Of a stretch of 64,000 nt of DNA, positions 25,437 through 37,057 are shown piece by piece. The position numbers and the translations under genes were made by a program. The stretch's first letter is position 1. Each line of letters opens with the position of its first letter. The stretch is from Pohlia nutans (taxonomy: Eukaryota > Streptophyta > Bryopsida > Bryales > Mniaceae): the NCBI GenBank assembly GCA_022496805.1, contig CM040085.1:43677811-43741810 (forward strand). The letters are read 5' to 3'. The notes beneath the pieces are model-generated. The model did no database searches and had not been told where the DNA came from. It worked only from the letters and a program-made list of their open reading frames with translations.

Positions 25437-26164
25437 TCTCATCAAAGACAAAGAGCCGTGAAAATGATAAAAGGACAACGACAGTGTCACAGCAAACAAG
25501 GTGAACTCTACATGAAAACTCTATTGGCTGCTCCGACTGTCTTACAAAAACTTGTACATTATTTCAGGGACCTTAACCTGGAAGTAAGGCCTCATTCGCC
25601 GGATTCATCAGCCTCTGACTTTCTCTTGATTCGATCCCAAACTAAATTGCCGACGGTGTCCATCACGTCAGTTACTAAGACAAACAGTGTCGGGTAGAAT
25701 TGGGGAACAGAGGTGTCCATCAACAGCCTGGCCACCTAAATATTGTTCAATGAGAGAACAAATGTCTTCAGTAATTACAACCTCATTTCATGTTCCGGCA
25801 ATCCGTTAGTCCACAGGTGCATGATATCTGGACACGTCTCACTATGAAGACAAAACAAAAAAACAAAAAACACACTACAGGCAATAACACAAAAAAACAC
25901 ACCTTAATTATTAATCTCAGAGCTGCAACTCGCTCATTGTTCATCCAAGCAAGAGCGATCTCATCGTTGAGCTCAGGTAGCCGGGTAACATACTCTTGCT
26001 GTGAGATTCTTTTGCTCTCTATACGAGCATCTTTGTCTGAATCCTCCAACTGCTCCAAGTGAGCCGCTGTAACAGACTTCTTGTGCCCTTCAAACATAAA
26101 AACATCAATCCTGATTAAATGGCTGTATAGTCAAAATCTTATAAAATTAAACGAACATGGAATT

Positions 26165-26325
26165 TAAACAAGCGGCTAGTCGTGTAGTCTCTGCCTTAGT
26201 ATTTACTCTAGATTTACTTTTACGGCTTGTTTATACTGTTCAGCCACGTGACTCCTTGAAAATGAAGCGTTTTCGTAGTCTCTCCCCTGGTGGGGCAGAG
26301 ACAATAAAGAGATTTGATACAAACG
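26165..26325. repeat. Dispersed repeat, pair with 35364-35515
   Basis: Both copies read aaacaagcggctagtcg, gtctctgccttagtattta and cgtagtctctcccctggtgg with about 80 percent identity by eye. Type unknown; it contains gtagtctct twice. Confidence 0.6.
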
Positions 26326-27582
26326 GCACTTTGATCTCTCTGAGCTCTAACATTTCCAATATTAACACTAAACAGATTGCAAAACAGAAAAGAAATCAAC
26401 AATAGTAAGAAAGAAACTAGGTCAATCGAATCAACACCTTTAGGCTCCTTCGATAAAAGGTCAAGGCCCTGCACCAGAAGCACTCAAAGAATGAATTGGC
26501 CATAATAATATAATTAAGCCTCGTTGCATCCTACGCAGTTTCGATCACTCCTAAAATATTCAGCTACGAGCACAAGCATGTCCACACAGAATTTCATCAA
26601 GAACCTCATATAATCCACACTTTGCGAAATTCTTTTCATTTTTACTTTCTTCTTTAACGAGGTTCTGTAATTGGATAGTAACTTCATCAAGAACCTCCTA
26701 CAATTCAGTGATTTAGTCTCTTGTTTTCTTTTTCTTTTTCTTTGATAACAACCTCCTACAATCCACAGTTCGTTGTAATTTTCTATTTTTTTTAAAGAGG
26801 TTCTGTAATTGAATTGTAATTTTGTCAAGAACCTCCTACAATGCAGTGATTTTGTTTAACAAGATCCTCGTACAATCCGTACTGAAGTGAAATGAAAAGA
26901 GGAAAAAAATAATCCCGAGAGCAATACCGTGGTGACCGTGATAGTCCCCGTGGACGCAAACCTCTGCATCACGGAGGATTTAAAACCCTAAATCCCATCC
27001 GGCCGCGACAGCTTGCGCGTGCTCATCCGACGCAGGCCCTTTGAGCAAACGCTGTGCTGCGCGAGACGACGTTCCTGCGGCTTTGGAGCCTGTCAAGCCT
27101 GTGAATCCAGCTCCAGTGGCCGATGAATTCGCTCCCAATGGATCCACAAACCCTGTGTCTTGAGCCACCTCTTCCGCCACCTCCATCGGCAGCTTCTTCT
27201 GTGGCTCCATTGAACTGATCTCGCGATGGTGCTACAAAATCCTACCGCTGAAGCACATACTGCAGCAATCGTCCGCTTCCTGATTACGAATCGGTCATGG
27301 CAACTCCATTCTGTGCCTGTAGAGCGAGCAAAGAGAGAACGGGTAGTAAGGAAGGTCCGGTTTACACCTCCAACCGAGACAATTGGTCCAAGGCCATTAG
27401 GTCAGTCTAGGCCCTAGGTCAAAATAATATGTTTTTATAAAAATAAAAATAAAAACTTTCAAATAGCAAATCAAGTTTACTTTGCAACCCAATTTAAATC
27501 ATGTTATTTTGAGCTGAAATCCACCAAAGAGAATTTTCCAAAGACAAAGACCACAATTTTGTTCTAATGTTATGAAAACTAA

Positions 27583-27922
27583 TAGAGTTATCCTTAAAGT
27601 CACCGTGTGTTTGAATAAGATGCCGTGAATTTTGCTATAATGTATTGTTATTTGTGCACCCCAAATAGTTACAAGGTAGGAAAAAGCTTGGTGGTCTATC
27701 ATTGTTAGGTGTGTAAGAGCTTGGTGGTCTCTAAACTCAAGAGAAATTAGTTTAGCCGTCTTTCCCATGAGTTTGAAAACCCCCAAGCTCTTACACACCT
27801 AATAATGATAGACCACCAAGCTTTTCCCTACCTTTTAACTATTTGGGGTGCACAAATAACAATACATTATAGCAGAATTCACGGCATCTTATTCAAACAC
27901 ACGGTGACTTTAAGAATAACTC
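27583..27922. mobile_element. Foldback element with about 150-bp arms
   Basis: The left arm (agagttatccttaaagtcac onwards) is repeated inverted and nearly unchanged in the right arm, ending at 27922, with a loop of roughly 40-60 bases near 27745-27785. The transcript would form a long near-perfect hairpin. A single-arm relative lies at about 7266-7440. Confidence 0.8.
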
Positions 27923-28464
27923 TAATATTTCGAGAAAGTTTTGATGTTTTCTTCTTTGGAAAAATTTCTATGTTGAATTTTAGAATTAAATGCCTAGTTT
28001 CAACGAAGCATACCAAATTTCAATTTTTTTATTTTATTTTTTAAATTTTGGTGAGTATTAAATGGTAAATGCTTCTAAATTCATTAAATGAGTATCTAAA
28101 ACATTTTTTAAAAGTTTAAATGTACGAATAATTATTAAGTATTGTTTTGTATAACGTTGAACTAAAAACAAAATTGGTGATGTATTTTTCAAATGCAGGT
28201 GTATAAACATGTAGGGAATGTTCATACGCAAGTGTTTCATTTTAAATTAGATATTTATAAAATTAGATATTCATAAAAATTTCCAAACAAACCAACTCCT
28301 AATAAATCTCAGTAATTATTGATGAAGGTATGAGGTTTTTTTATTCTTGTTTTCATTAAACAAGGTACGGGCAGCTTAAATTTCTTCCTAAATTTTTCTG
28401 TCGAAAAGTAAAAATTATTTCCTATTGTGTAGATTTTTTGAACATGGGAAGCTTTTAGTCATGT

Positions 28465-28832
28465 CAGATAGATAGAAACTCCGGTCCCTTTTTAGCAAAG
28501 GGCTAGCGTGAGTGTCCGTTCGTAATGTCAATGACCCGGTGCCCACTGGACAAGGGGATGTTGGGACAATACTAGTCTCTCCTTTCGGGGATGGACACTA
28601 TAGTAACACACTATGCTAGTTCCTAGCTAGCCACTAGTGCCTTGAAGATACCGGACATGGTATCCTCCCAAAGGGCTTTGAGGTACCTATACAACAAGGT
28701 CCAAGGACCCCCCACCATAGTTGGGTGAACAATGGTGGTGAGCACCACGCCGGCATGGGGAATAGAACCCACAACCTCCTCATTGGAGGCCATGAATCCT
28801 AACCACCAAGCCAAAGCCTGTGGTGCCTCATG
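28465..28832 (-). mobile_element. tRNA-derived SINE, minus orientation
   Basis: On the minus strand the head carries an A box (TGGCTTGGTGG) and, with tRNA-like spacing, a B box (GGTTCTATTCC), as in RNA polymerase III promoters. The body then runs to tctatctatct. The body is shared with 31165-31310 and 215-304/665-720. The open frame at 28814-28623 is the SINE head read as protein. Confidence 0.6.
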
Positions 28833-29050
28833 TCATTCTAAAATTAAGTGAAATGAAAGATAGAAGAAGTCATGTTCTGCGGGCACTTGGGAAAAATTCT
28901 AAACAAACAAAATCTTTGACGTTTCATTATGAATTCAAATTTCATAATTTTCATAATTACATAGAAAAAATAATCGAAAAGTTTTAGATTGATTGTTGTG
29001 ATACTCTCACCTTTGGAATTGATTTTTTTGGATATGACATCAGCGTAATA

Positions 29051-29360
29051 GAGTTAACCGAAAAGAAGCCCATTTAACCTCCCTTTTTGCCCTCTTTGTA
29101 ACCTCTTTTTTGAGCTATAATTGGGTTGAATAGTGTTGTGTCATAACTTGTCCCCTTATGGGCCAAGGGTTTGGAGCTTTGGTAGGAGGTGTGGAAGTCA
29201 TTGCAAGGTGTGGAGAATAATGACACTGGCTTGTTTTGAATTGTCTCCCAACTCATCATGAACTAGTTTTCGGTCTATTTATATTTCAATATGAGTTCAA
29301 GCGGAGTTCAAGAGGAGTTTACTAAAACTTTCCTCTTTGAGCTGACTTTTCGGTTAACTC
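29051..29360. mobile_element. MITE with GAGTTAACCGAAAAG ends, second full copy
   Basis: 310 bp with ends gagttaaccgaaaag and cttttcggttaactc. Inverted relative to 2385-2695. Confidence 0.8.
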
Positions 29361-29677
29361 TAATGTGTGTTGTACTTTTTAGTCTTTATTTTTTTGGAAA
29401 GAATTATGTGAATTCAGAATGTCAATACAAAAACGGAGATCCAAATTATTATTTTTAATTTTTTTTTTTACATTAGGAGTTTGGGCTTTAAAGTGCTATA
29501 AAAGTGCAATTTTAACAATTTTGAAGAATAGTAAATTTGATTAAAATTTAGAAGGTAACTTCCACACTTTCTTAGCTGGGATAATTTTCATTTGAAATTA
29601 ACAATTAGGTGAATATCAAAGTCTGAATGAAAAAGCAATCAAATTCAATGTTTGGCTCTTTAGACGCTTAAGGTTAA

Positions 29678-30531
29678 CCATAAACTCCATAAATGTTCAT
29701 TTTTTGAATGGTGTACAAATCTCATCCACATTTTCTCATTCTTCATGCACTTTTTGCTATGTGAAATTTTTACTGCTTTTATGAGAAGTTAGATTCATGC
29801 ATGTGACAAATCATTAGAGAGTGGATGACGGGGGGGATGATTTGTGAAATTTTATGCCTAGTTTCATGTTCTAATGATTCACCAAAAAAATGTAAGATCT
29901 TGGTTAAAAAGTGTTCAACAATGCTTTTGAAAAAATCATCTCACTAATTTAAGCAAACACAAAAATCTCCAAAAACTACTAGAGTATTACATGTCAACCC
30001 ATCACAATAAATTTCATCTACAAATTGTCAATAGCTTATCTATAATTGAATTAAAAATGATGCACATCTCTATTAAAGGTAAGATGGAACACAAAAATCC
30101 TAAATAAGTTCACACCATAGTAATTAGGTTTCTTATTGTCAATAAAATTATGTGCAGTTCTACAACGTCTTTTTGGTAATAGGTTAATATCCAACCTTAA
30201 ACGTTTAAAGTTGGATAACCTATTACCACCACGACACCTAAAACCACCAACTTCTACACCCCTCCTTCATTTCAGGAAGGAAATGTAGCCTTTCATTACA
30301 TGACTTATGCATGAATAGCTCAAAAGTTAAGTCATGTACCGACAACTTACAGCTAAGAACTTTATACACAAATGTTGGTGAGAGCAATCGCAAACCCAAC
30401 CATATGGATAGAATCTAAAATTCAGAATGTACAACTTTTATTCATTCATTAAGTTGTAAATATCCCTCCTAGTTGCATTTTATAATGCATCTTTGAAAAA
30501 CTGCCAATCTGAAGGAGAGAACATTTAGGGG
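29678..30531. mobile_element. TTAA-flanked element related to 4854-5422
   Basis: TTAA at 29674-29677 and 30532-30535. Both halves match the 569-bp element at 4854-5422 (cttcatgcact, agttagattcatgcat, caactttta, gcattttataatgcatcttt), with about 300 bp of extra sequence near 30080-30380. Confidence 0.55.
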
Positions 30532-30667
30532 TTAAGTTATTAGGCATGTGGGATTAGGGTCATACTACTTTCTTTTATAATCTCATGAATGTTAACCCCT
30601 AAAGGACCACAAATGTTTCTCTCCAAAGACTCGAAAATATTCCTTCTCATAAAAAGACAAATAGTTT

Positions 30668-30912
30668 TTAACCCTTAAACGACAATGCAAGCCCCAGGGG
30701 CTTGGTTATATTTTGGGAGAATCTTGTTCATAACTTCTACTCCATTGCATGCACCAAATGGGTTTTTTAAAATGCCTAACCAAACACCTTAAAGATATCT
30801 TTACTTCTTTAGAATAGAGCCATAGTAAATAAAAATAGAATCATGCTTAAAATGGAATTTAAAAGAGATTTTGGGTGTGGTATCAAGAAAGCATATGTCG
30901 TTTAAGGGGTAA
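30668..30912. mobile_element. 245-bp TTAA-ended MITE
   Basis: Ends TTAACCCTTAAACGACA and TGTCGTTTAAGGGGTAA are inverse repeats with one mismatch. Partial copy at 1094. Confidence 0.75.
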
Positions 30913-31164
30913 TCTAAAACATTTTGACTGATCCAACCGTAGGATATTTCAACCAACTTTAATTTCCATACGTACATGATGTATAGATCAAAAGATACAA
31001 TCATGCAAAGGTGGAAAACCTAATTGCGGGCAACTCATGTACGTAATTAAATCATTTACGTAATAAATTCAAGTGAATCAATTGAAATTGTCATTTTAAA
31101 ACTATGAATCCTTGGTTCATTGATACCTAAAAGAAAAGGGAAAAAAAAAAAAAAAACACTACAT

Positions 31165-31310
31165 TCAATAAAGATAGATATGAACTCCGGTCCTCTTTCG
31201 AGGCCGGCGTGAATAAAGTGTTTGTTCATCTTGACAATGAGCCAGTGCCCACCGGACAAAGGGCCATTGGTACAAGACTACTTTCCTCTTTCAAGAATAG
31301 ACATACATTC
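31165..31310 (-). repeat. SINE body copy
   Basis: Contains gaactccggtcctctttcg, gaataaagtgtttgttc and cttgacaatgagccagtgcc, matching the 28465 copy and showing the unbroken form of the site interrupted at 305. Confidence 0.6.
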
Positions 31311-31332
31311 AATAAACATAAAACAATACTAA

Positions 31333-31872
31333 CCCTTTGACGCGCCTACGTCCATATCATGAACGCTAGATGATTTCTAACGTGTTCTTTCACCACATAC
31401 AATGATGTTTTTCATCCATCCAAAATTCTCTTGATTCTTATGCTAGTTGACTACCATTTGTACAGTATGGATCTTCAAAATAACAAAATGTGAATTTTTG
31501 AAAAATGACAAAAGTGGTTTCTGTCAAGTTTCATTCCTAATTCAAAAAGTGAGACTTTAAATATGGTTTTTTTATAATAAGTAGAATCAAATAATGAAAA
31601 CCATACCATCTTGTAGAGCATGTTATTCCAATTTCATTAAAACGTTTTTGATTTTTTTGTGTTAATTTTGGATTTTAAATTGAATTTAAAGAGGAAACCT
31701 AGCAAAATTAATTAAAAAATATTAATAATAAATATGATGAATCCAACCGTAGAGATGGCATCTTTACATTGATATTTACAACTTTGCTTTGTACATCAAT
31801 TCCATTTTTATTTTTCATCAATCATTTTATAACAAATCTTTGAAAACAGTGTTGAATCGGGACGTTAAAGGG
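31333..31872. mobile_element. CTAA-flanked non-autonomous element, 540 bp
   Basis: Ends CCCTTTGACG and CGTTAAAGGG, flanked by CTAA at 31329-31332 and 31873-31876. Truncated relative at 13320-13773. No coding capacity. Confidence 0.65.
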
Positions 31873-32032
31873 CTAAACTAAACGGTATTACATCCAAATA
31901 TCACCAAAAGGTTAAATGAATACGCACCAATCATAAATCCTCCATGAACACACTTCTGTAAATATATTTCAATCATTCGTTTGAATACAAATAGGCTCCA
32001 TAACCATCACCGTAACAAAATCCTCGAGTGAA

Positions 32033-32944
32033 CTCCTAAAATTCCTTCACCATATTCTCACAAAAAACCATGAAAAACGCAACATTTGGAAGTTGCAGAA
32101 GAAATCATATGTTTTTTTTTTAGTTTTTTCATCATTTAACCATAAGATCTAATCCCCAACTTGAATTTTCATGTGAGCACAAAATTTGAGAGCAAAATGA
32201 CCATTAGATTCTTAGATTATAAGGATCAAAGTTGCAAAAGAAGATTTTTTGGGGTTCAATCTGGTGACAAATTTGAATTTTAGAAATTAATATCTTTTTT
32301 TTGGATGGGTTAGAAATTTATTGAATCGCAATACTATGTTAAAAATTGAGTTAAGTCTTCAAATATGAAATCTTGTAAGAAAAAAGCTCATACTATTTTT
32401 TTCATAAAACAATTACTAGAAGTGGGTACAAAGTGAAAGGAAAAAGAAAATCGTTAATAAGTTTGACATGGAATTGTAAAATGTTAATTTTAACGGTGAG
32501 AATGTTGTACTTGGAAATCTTCACCTAGTGCTTTTTATTTCATTAAAACATATTGAAAATTGAGTTTAGAAATGAGCTTCAAAGTTATTTTCGTCCAAAC
32601 TGCCCAAAAAACAGACCTCCTCATATCTTTTATCACATTGCTCAAAAAGGGTGGATTTAAAGCTTCATTCATAGATAAAGATAAACCAATCATGAATCAA
32701 AAAAGAAATTTTGAAAAAGAGTAAAAAATAAAAAAATTCTTGTTGTCCAATCTCGCTTCAAAAACTTCAAATGCTTATAACTTTTGCAATACTTATCGGA
32801 ATGACATGAAACGAAGTGCGACATGTAGAATGTAGTTTTTGGAAGTTGCACTGAAATTTTCATTGAAAATTTTAAAAGTATGAGGTCCCTAAAGATCGCC
32901 CAAAAAGTGGAACGACTTAAATATGGTCGCTCGGAATTTTAGGA
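32033..32944 (-). mobile_element. 0.9-kb non-autonomous element, inverted copy of 52985-53893
   Basis: Matches the 52985-53893 element over its full length in the opposite orientation, with ends tcctaaaatt and aattttagga. The flanking TTAA is eroded. Confidence 0.65.
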
Positions 32945-33078
32945 GTTAAGATATAATGTGTCGATACTTCATCACCAAAAAAAATGTTGTCATAATACAC
33001 TCCAATATTCCATTGCTACAAAATTTGTCGTCATAACAAGTTCCAATGTTTGCGGGAGGAAATACACTTGAGCATTAG

Positions 33079-33630
33079 CCCCTAAAGGACTGCAATTTTT
33101 CCTGTTTTTGAGCATCATTTTCATCTCTTTCTATTCATTTTTTTCGTTAATATTTTTTTCCTCTCGGTAGAAAATACCAAATCAAACATTTAAATATAAT
33201 TTATGATTTTTTTTGACCAATTTAACAATTTTTCCCATGTCTTCAAAGACGGTCAACAAATATCCAAAAAGAGTGCAATTTTATCTTTTCACTTCAAATG
33301 CAATAATCTCGCAATCTGTAAGGTCAAATTCTATAAATTTTTTACCATGCACTCTTTTGGAAATCTATAACAAGATCCTATAGTAAAAGTTGAAAAATGA
33401 TGATTTTTGAGGTTTATTTTGGGCCCTGCCCGCACTGCCCATTCGCCCCAAAAAAACCCCTTTTGCTCCATAAATTCCACTGTAAAAGTCGGAATAAAAA
33501 AAAATCAGATCCCCATTTTTGTATTGATATACCGAATTCACATAATTTATTTCAAAAAATAAAAATTGACACCGTAGGAACCTACCCGAACATTATAATG
33601 TCCTAGTTAGGACACTTGGTCCTTTAGGGG
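33079..33630. mobile_element. TTAG-flanked non-autonomous element, 552 bp
   Basis: Ends CCCCTAAAGGACTG and its near inverse GGTCCTTTAGGGG, flanked by TTAG at 33075-33078 and 33631-33634. Partial inverted copy at 2868-3115. Confidence 0.65.
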
Positions 33631-33660
33631 TTAGGATGGGCTTTTATTTACTGGAGTGTG

Positions 33661-33697
33661 TACCGTAACACCATAGCACGTTCGCCACCTGGCGAAC

Positions 33698-33782
<85 letters not shown>

Positions 33783-33994
33783 AACATTAAGATTCGCCTC
33801 TCAAAAACTGAATTTCTCAATTTTCTTTTTTTTAGCAAAAAATAAGTAAAAATGATGTTAAATAGCTTAGAAATAACAAAATATTGCAAAACTTATTTAT
33901 TCTATTTTCATTTTTCTGTCTTCAGAATTTTCTAATTTTTACGTTTTTTATTTTTTAAATTATTTTGGGACAAACCTGCTATGGTACTACGGTA
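33661..33994. mobile_element. Stowaway-like MITE containing a TA microsatellite
   Basis: Begins taccgtaacaccatagca and ends with a near inverse (ctatggtactacggta). It holds a (TA)n run of about 77 bases at 33702-33778, next to a perfect short hairpin (cgttcgcc, loop acct, ggcgaacg). Confidence 0.5.
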
Positions 33995-33999
33995 TATTA

Positions 34000-34330
34000 G
34001 CCAATGCGTGTGGGGGCATAACTGAAGTCGGGGCATAAGGGATTGCCAAAACATGTTTTCCTGGCTAGATTTTTTCTGGGCCCGCCCGCCCCGCTCGTAC
34101 TTGAAATTCTGAGCCTGCAGCCCGTCAGCAATTTTGCAGCAGCTGACAATTCGTTGCAGGTCGTCCCTGTTGAACTTGGTCCCACTGAACTCAGCCTTCC
34201 GTGCCTGCGATGCCACGTGTTGCGACGGTGGCCATCAGATCTTGCAGCCCGATCGGAGGGCCAATGTCGTCCCTGCCATTAATCCACCTTGGTGCACTCA
34301 CCGCACCTGAGTGTCGCGGCACCGGCCTGC
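34000..34330 (-). other. GC-rich coding-like fragment, unrecognised
   Basis: A minus-strand frame (34216-33932) includes KAEFSGTKFNRDDLQRIVSC and is far more GC-rich than its surroundings. It looks like a captured exon, but I do not recognise the family. Confidence 0.3.
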
Positions 34331-34379
34331 TCACTCACTCCATAGTTTCAACAGAAGACGCATGAAAAATGGGGCCTTT

Positions 34380-34600
34380 CAACAGTCTCCTGAAGTTTCA
34401 CTAGTGTATCGTGAAGTTTCACTAGTGCACTGGCAAACCACCCATGAAAATTGGCCTATTTCAATACTCTTTGGACACTCATGAAATCCACATTTTAGTT
34501 GTGATAGGACCAAGGATATATACCTATTCGAAAAGCGATGGGTTTGCTTATTCGAAAAGCGATGGGTTTGCTTGTAGTGTGGAGTTGGAGAAACCATACT
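34380..34600 (+). repeat. Two short tandem duplications
   Basis: gtgaagtttcactagtg is tandemly duplicated near 34390-34425. attcgaaaagcgatgggttt plus gctt is duplicated near 34527-34576. Confidence 0.6.
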
Positions 34601-35363
34601 TTTTTGGGTGATATTTTTAAAAATATTTCTCTGTTGAAATTAGGGATACTATTAATAATATTCTTCCGTATAAATGTAAGCATAGCTTAATGGAACAAGT
34701 GTTGGTTAAATCTTGGTAAGATCGGACCGTTGGATTGGAAGATTATTTATAGTATGTCTCTAAACCGCACACTCAAAAATGAGATTTTGGGGGGTGTGTG
34801 ACTTCAAGGTTAAATAGAATTTGGGTTAAATTTTCAAAAATGAAAGTGAAGATGTTCAGCAATGACCTGTGTCCATTGCAATCGTTCATGTCGAGAATGG
34901 ACTCATACACAATTATTGTGAATATTATAAGTGAGAGTGACTTATTCATGTACGGTTTAGGACAAAATTTATACGTTAAAATTAGAAAGGAGTTGGCACA
35001 TTGATCAAGATTGGAATACATACACTATTGGAACATGAACAAGAGAACACGGTCCAATTTTTTTTTCAAGATAATGAACTTTCAAATACAAGAAATACCG
35101 CATAGTACATGTGTTGTATTTGTAAATATTTGTTGTATTTGAGGTATTTTCAGTATTTTGGTGTTTTGTACATAGGTATTTGGATATTTAAGAAAGTTAG
35201 ACCCCAAGTTTTCTTTTTGCATCATATGCAACATCAAAAATTACACATCTGAATTTCAGACACTGGAGTGAGATGGTTCACAGATTTTATAGCAATTCAT
35301 TTTCTGATGATCTAGTGACCACTTAGCGGTTACCTGGGCACTAAAGGGTTAAGTAAAGTTTGA

Positions 35364-35590
35364 AAACAAGCGGCTAGTCGCGGAGTCTCTGCCTTAGTAT
35401 TTAACCCAAATTTACTTTTACAGTTTCTTTTTACTGTCCGTGCACGTAACTCCTGGTAACTCCTCAAAAACAATGCGTTTCCGTAGTCTCTCCCCTGGTG
35501 GGCAGAGAGAACAAACTGATATTTATCAATTGCATGAGAAGATTTTGCATGAGAAGATTTTGCAAGAGAATTGATAAACATCAGTTTGAA
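35364..35590. repeat. Dispersed repeat (pair of 26165-26325) plus adjacent hairpin
   Basis: 35364-35515 matches 26165-26325. Directly after it, aaactgat..ttatcaatt is matched by the inverse aattgataaacatcagttt (about 35513-35587), with a duplicated 16-bp unit (tgcatgagaagatttt) in the loop. Confidence 0.55.
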
Positions 35591-36344
35591 TGAGAATATT
35601 TTGCACGATAATTTTACACAGCGTCCCCTCATGCAAAAGATTCTCATGTAAAATTAATTGGTCACATGGATAGCAGAGTCAATCACTTGGACTACTTTCC
35701 TATTGACTAATTGACTATGCTCTCTAGTCAGATGTATAGCAGAGTCAATATAGTTGGCTACACTAAATCCATGGACTGTTTGGTGTTCCAATGACATATG
35801 GAAACTTTATAACATGACGTAAGTGCCACCACATGTCACTCTCATCACCTTGAAGGACATAACACTCTCAAGAAAAGTGGGAATGACAAGTGATAAACTC
35901 CTATCGATAGTGTAGGGACACTTTCTCCTCACCTTTGAACGAATTGTGATAAAAAACAACAATTCTCACCCAACACTAATTAGCCCATTTATTGTAATTG
36001 ACTAATTGACTATGTCAATTACTTGGACTAATTGAAATGATTTGTGTAGTATAAATTACAAGGCCTTAAGTTTTCTAATTCTCAATTCTCAATACTCAAT
36101 ATCAATTCTCAATAAGGGGACGCTATGAAAATTAATTGGTCAGATAGCAGAGAAGAGAAGCTGCATACACCTTGAGAAAAAAAATAAAAATAAAAAATAA
36201 AAAAATAAAAAAGCAAATTCCTGTAAACTTCAGTGAAGATCTTTCAGAAAGTCTAGTCAACTAATTCCAGTCGCTGTATTTTCGAACTTGTGTAAAGTAG
36301 GTTGGTTTTTTTTGTTTTTTTTTGTTTTTGTGTTGTGCTTTTAA

Positions 36345-37057
36345 CCCTTTAACGCTTTTGGTACTATAGTTGGGTTCACTGGATTTCATTGGGTTTTTCC
36401 ATTATGATCGATACTACCAATTAAAAGGTAATCTTACAATTGTATTCTCAACTGGAGTGAAGACATTTTGCCAAAATTAGAGAATCATGGATTGGAAGAT
36501 CATAGTTTGTCTTTGAACCATATAATGCACACTCAAAAATTAGATTTTGGAAGGTGTGTGACTTCAAAGTTAAATAGAATTTGGGTTAAATTTTCTAAAA
36601 TGAAAGTGAAGATGTTCAACAATGACCAATGTCAACACCTCTCCATTGCAATCTTTCATGTTAAGAACGGACTCACACATAATTATTGTGAATTTTACAG
36701 GTGAGAGTGACTTATCCATGTACGGTTTAGGACAAAAATTTATGAAACTCCAAATAAGATAACAAACTTCCAAACACAAGAAACACCACATAGTACATGT
36801 GTTGTATTTGTAAGTATTTATTGTATTTTCAAGTATTTGCAGTATTTTTGTGTTTTGTTCATAGGTATTTTGATAGTTGCACAACTCCAAATTGAAAATT
36901 TGTGTTTTAGAAGATATATATTATAAGTCTCAAAATCTGCACTTCACAATTCAAAATCTGAACTTCACAATTCAAAATCCAATTCTTCACGGATTTTCTG
37001 TTATTTGCGTTTTCGATACGTCACAAATTACAAAGTAGTCACTTGAGCACTAAAGGG
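36345..37057. mobile_element. TTAA-flanked non-autonomous element, 713 bp
   Basis: Starts CCCTTTAACGC and ends CACTAAAGGG, with TTAA at 36341-36344 and 37058-37061. A second copy lacking a clear left end covers about 34690-35348 and also ends actaaaggg followed by TTAA. Confidence 0.6.

Larger units (their letters stand above)
24700..27210 (-). pseudogene. VPS35L (Retriever subunit) pseudogene, 5' half
   Basis: Remnant of the VPS35-like protein of the endosomal Retriever complex. Recognisable exons (minus): 27210-26928, 26080-25902, 25733 to about 25592, 25169-25073, and 24891 to about 24700. Peptides include [75 protein letters not shown] and RGISDPLASAYAHLYLARRG. Damage: a one-base shift in a T run near 26985 between WDLGF and FKSSVMQRF; TGA at 25592-25594; TGA at 25075-25077 where the family has Pro-Arg; and TAG at 24832-24834 where the family has Gln. 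The rest of the roughly 900-residue protein was not found. Splice sites are largely preserved, so decay looks recent. Two 0.2 kb inverted-repeat elements sit in or next to it (25200-25436, 24122-24333). Confidence 0.8.

Noticed and set aside
28623..28814. 63-codon frame beginning MAWWLGFMASNEE
   Set aside because: It is the tRNA-derived head and body of a SINE read on the minus strand, not a protein gene.
33644..33889. 81-codon frame made mostly of Ile-Tyr repeats
   Set aside because: Translation of the (TA)n tract.
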